Below, piece after piece: positions 4,204 through 5,258 of a stretch of DNA of 5,258 bases. The position numbers were made by a program, and so were the translations under genes. The notes beneath the pieces were generated by a model, which worked only from the letters and a program-made list of their open reading frames with translations, was not told where the DNA came from and did no database searches. Source of the stretch: Pseudomonadota bacterium (lineage in GTDB: Bacteria; Desulfobacterota; JAPLJL01). The stretch is from assembly GCA_026388615.1 (NCBI GenBank), contig JAPLJL010000306.1, forward strand, positions 1-5,258. Reading direction: 5' to 3'. Numbering within the stretch: the first letter of the stretch is position 1; each line of letters opens with the position of its first letter.

Positions 4204-5258
4204 TTATTCCTTCGGGACGATGACGGTGTCGTGCTTCCAGTTCTTATCGTCAGCCCGGGGATAGTCGAGGGTATAGTGAAGGCCGCGGCTTTCCTTGCGG
4301 GAAAGGGCGGAGGCAATCACCAGCTCAGCCACGGTGGCCATGTTACGAAGCTCGAGTAGGTCACTGGTGATCAGGAAGTTCCAATAGTATTCAGCGATCT
4401 CATCCTGGAGGATCTCTATCCGCCGGCGGGCGCGGAGGAGGCGCTTGTTGGAGCGGACGACTCCCACATAATTCCACATCAGCTGGCGGATCTCAATCCA
4501 ATTCTGAGTAATGACTACCGCTTCATCCGAATCCACGGCTTTGCCGGGGTTCCAGGGGGGGATTTTCTGCCGGGGAATTTCCGGGAGGGGGCGGGAGGAG
4601 ATATCCCGAAAGGCCCGCTCGGAAAAGACCATGGCTTCGAGGAGCGAGTTGGAGGCCAGACGATTGGCGCCGTGGAGGCCGGTGCAGGCGACCTCGCCCA
4701 GGGCATAAAGATGAGGAAGATCGGTTCTTCCCCAGGAATCGGTCAGGACTCCGCCGCAGGTGTAATGGGCGGCGGGAACCACGGGGATCGGTTCCCGGGT
4801 GATATCGATTCCGAAGGAGAGGCAGTTGCGGAAAATGTTCGGAAAACGTTCCTTGATAAATTTGGATTTCTTGTGGGTGATGTCCAGAAAGACGCATTCA
4901 TCTCCAGAGCGCTTGAGCTCGGAGTCGATGGCTCGGGCGACGATATCCCGGGGGGCGAGATCACCTCGCGGATGGTAGCGTTTCATAAAGGCCTTTCCGC
5001 TTTTCAGGCGCAGGATGGCGCCTTCACCCCGGACGGACTCGGAAATCAGAAAGGATTTGGCCCGGGGATGGAATAGGCAGGTGGGGTGGAATTGAATGAA
5101 TTCGAGGTTGGCCACCCGGCAGCCGGACCGGTAGGCCAGGGCGATCCCGTCTCCGGTGGCGACGTCGGGATTCGAGGTGTAAAGGTAAACTTTGCCCGCT
5201 CCGCCGGTTGCCATGATGGTGACCCGGGCCCGGAAGGTATGAATCTTGCCGGAGGAGA
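4204..5258 (-). CDS. nadB: L-aspartate oxidase NadB (5' end beyond the window)
   Basis: The minus-strand frame is open from the window edge to a TAA at 4204 and gives 350 residues, about the last two-thirds of a protein that is 540 residues in E. coli. NadB is a cytosolic FAD enzyme that oxidises L-aspartate to iminoaspartate, using oxygen or fumarate as acceptor; NadA then makes quinolinate for NAD synthesis. The segment has MATGGAGKVY and PDVATGDGIA, then LEFIQFHPT (its histidine matches catalytic His244 of E. coli), LAPRDIVARAID (active-site arginine), PAAHYTCGGV (substrate-binding histidine), LYALGEVACTGLHGANRLAS and SNSLLEAMV. It closes with the C-terminal helical domain containing SRKESRGLHY. 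These motifs separate NadB from the related fumarate reductase and succinate dehydrogenase flavoproteins. The ATG at 5214 is internal, because conserved family sequence continues upstream of it. The gene converges on the LPS cluster, and its promoter is not in view. Confidence 0.95.
   Translation of the reverse strand, partial: SSGKIHTFRARVTIMATGGAGKVYLYTSNPDVATGDGIALAYRSGCRVANLEFIQFHPTCLFHPRAKSFLISESVRGEGAILRLKSGKAFMKRYHPRGDLAPRDIVARAIDSELKRSGDECVFLDITHKKSKFIKERFPNIFRNCLSFGIDITREPIPVVPAAHYTCGGVLTDSWGRTDLPHLYALGEVACTGLHGANRLASNSLLEAMVFSERAFRDISSRPLPEIPRQKIPPWNPGKAVDSDEAVVITQNWIEIRQLMWNYVGVVRSNKRLLRARRRIEILQDEIAEYYWNFLITSDLLELRNMATVAELVIASALSRKESRGLHYTLDYPRADDKNWKHDTVIVPKE

Noticed and set aside
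4672..5076. A 134-codon plus-strand frame opposite nadB.
   Set aside because: Its glycine- and aspartate-rich translation is the mirror of conserved NadB sequence, with no motif or ribosome binding site of its own.

Overview
The window reads as a piece of chromosome from a diderm (Gram-negative) bacterium with GC-rich genes. Three consecutive genes belong to the ADP-heptose and lipopolysaccharide (LPS) inner-core pathway, which is the main evidence for an LPS-bearing outer membrane. I cannot assign a phylum from the sequence. The short, hairpin-rich intergenic repeats would fit an uncultivated lineage known from metagenomes, but that is inference.

Layout, left to right on the + strand: (i) the last 86 codons of a GT9 heptosyltransferase, probably WaaF; (ii) a 151-base AT-rich gap with two hairpins and a short direct repeat; (iii) a complete second GT9 heptosyltransferase; (iv) a D-glycero-beta-D-manno-heptose-7-phosphate kinase (RfaE1/HldA), most likely starting at 1473; (v) a 239-base gap holding a GC-rich hairpin block between 9-base direct repeats, then a perfect palindrome; (vi) a complete DegT/DnrJ/EryC1/StrS sugar aminotransferase; (vii) a 49-codon zinc-ribbon-like reading frame touching the aminotransferase stop but lacking a normal start codon; (viii) a strong rho-independent terminator and another small repeat block. 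On the minus strand, converging on this cluster, is the C-terminal two-thirds of L-aspartate oxidase (NadB), whose 5' end lies beyond the window.

The + strand genes fit together. RfaE1 phosphorylates heptose-7-phosphate on the way to ADP-heptose, and the two GT9 enzymes would transfer heptose to the LPS core. The PLP-dependent aminotransferase probably makes a nucleotide-linked amino sugar for the same surface glycan. NadB belongs to de novo NAD synthesis and is simply a convergent neighbour.

I see no defence system, mobile gene, CRISPR array or RNA gene. The points most worth a second look are the repeat-like tract that seems to have become an in-frame insertion in the kinase, the zinc-ribbon frame whose start reads ATC where ATG would be expected, and the recurring pattern of hairpin-rich blocks between short direct repeats.
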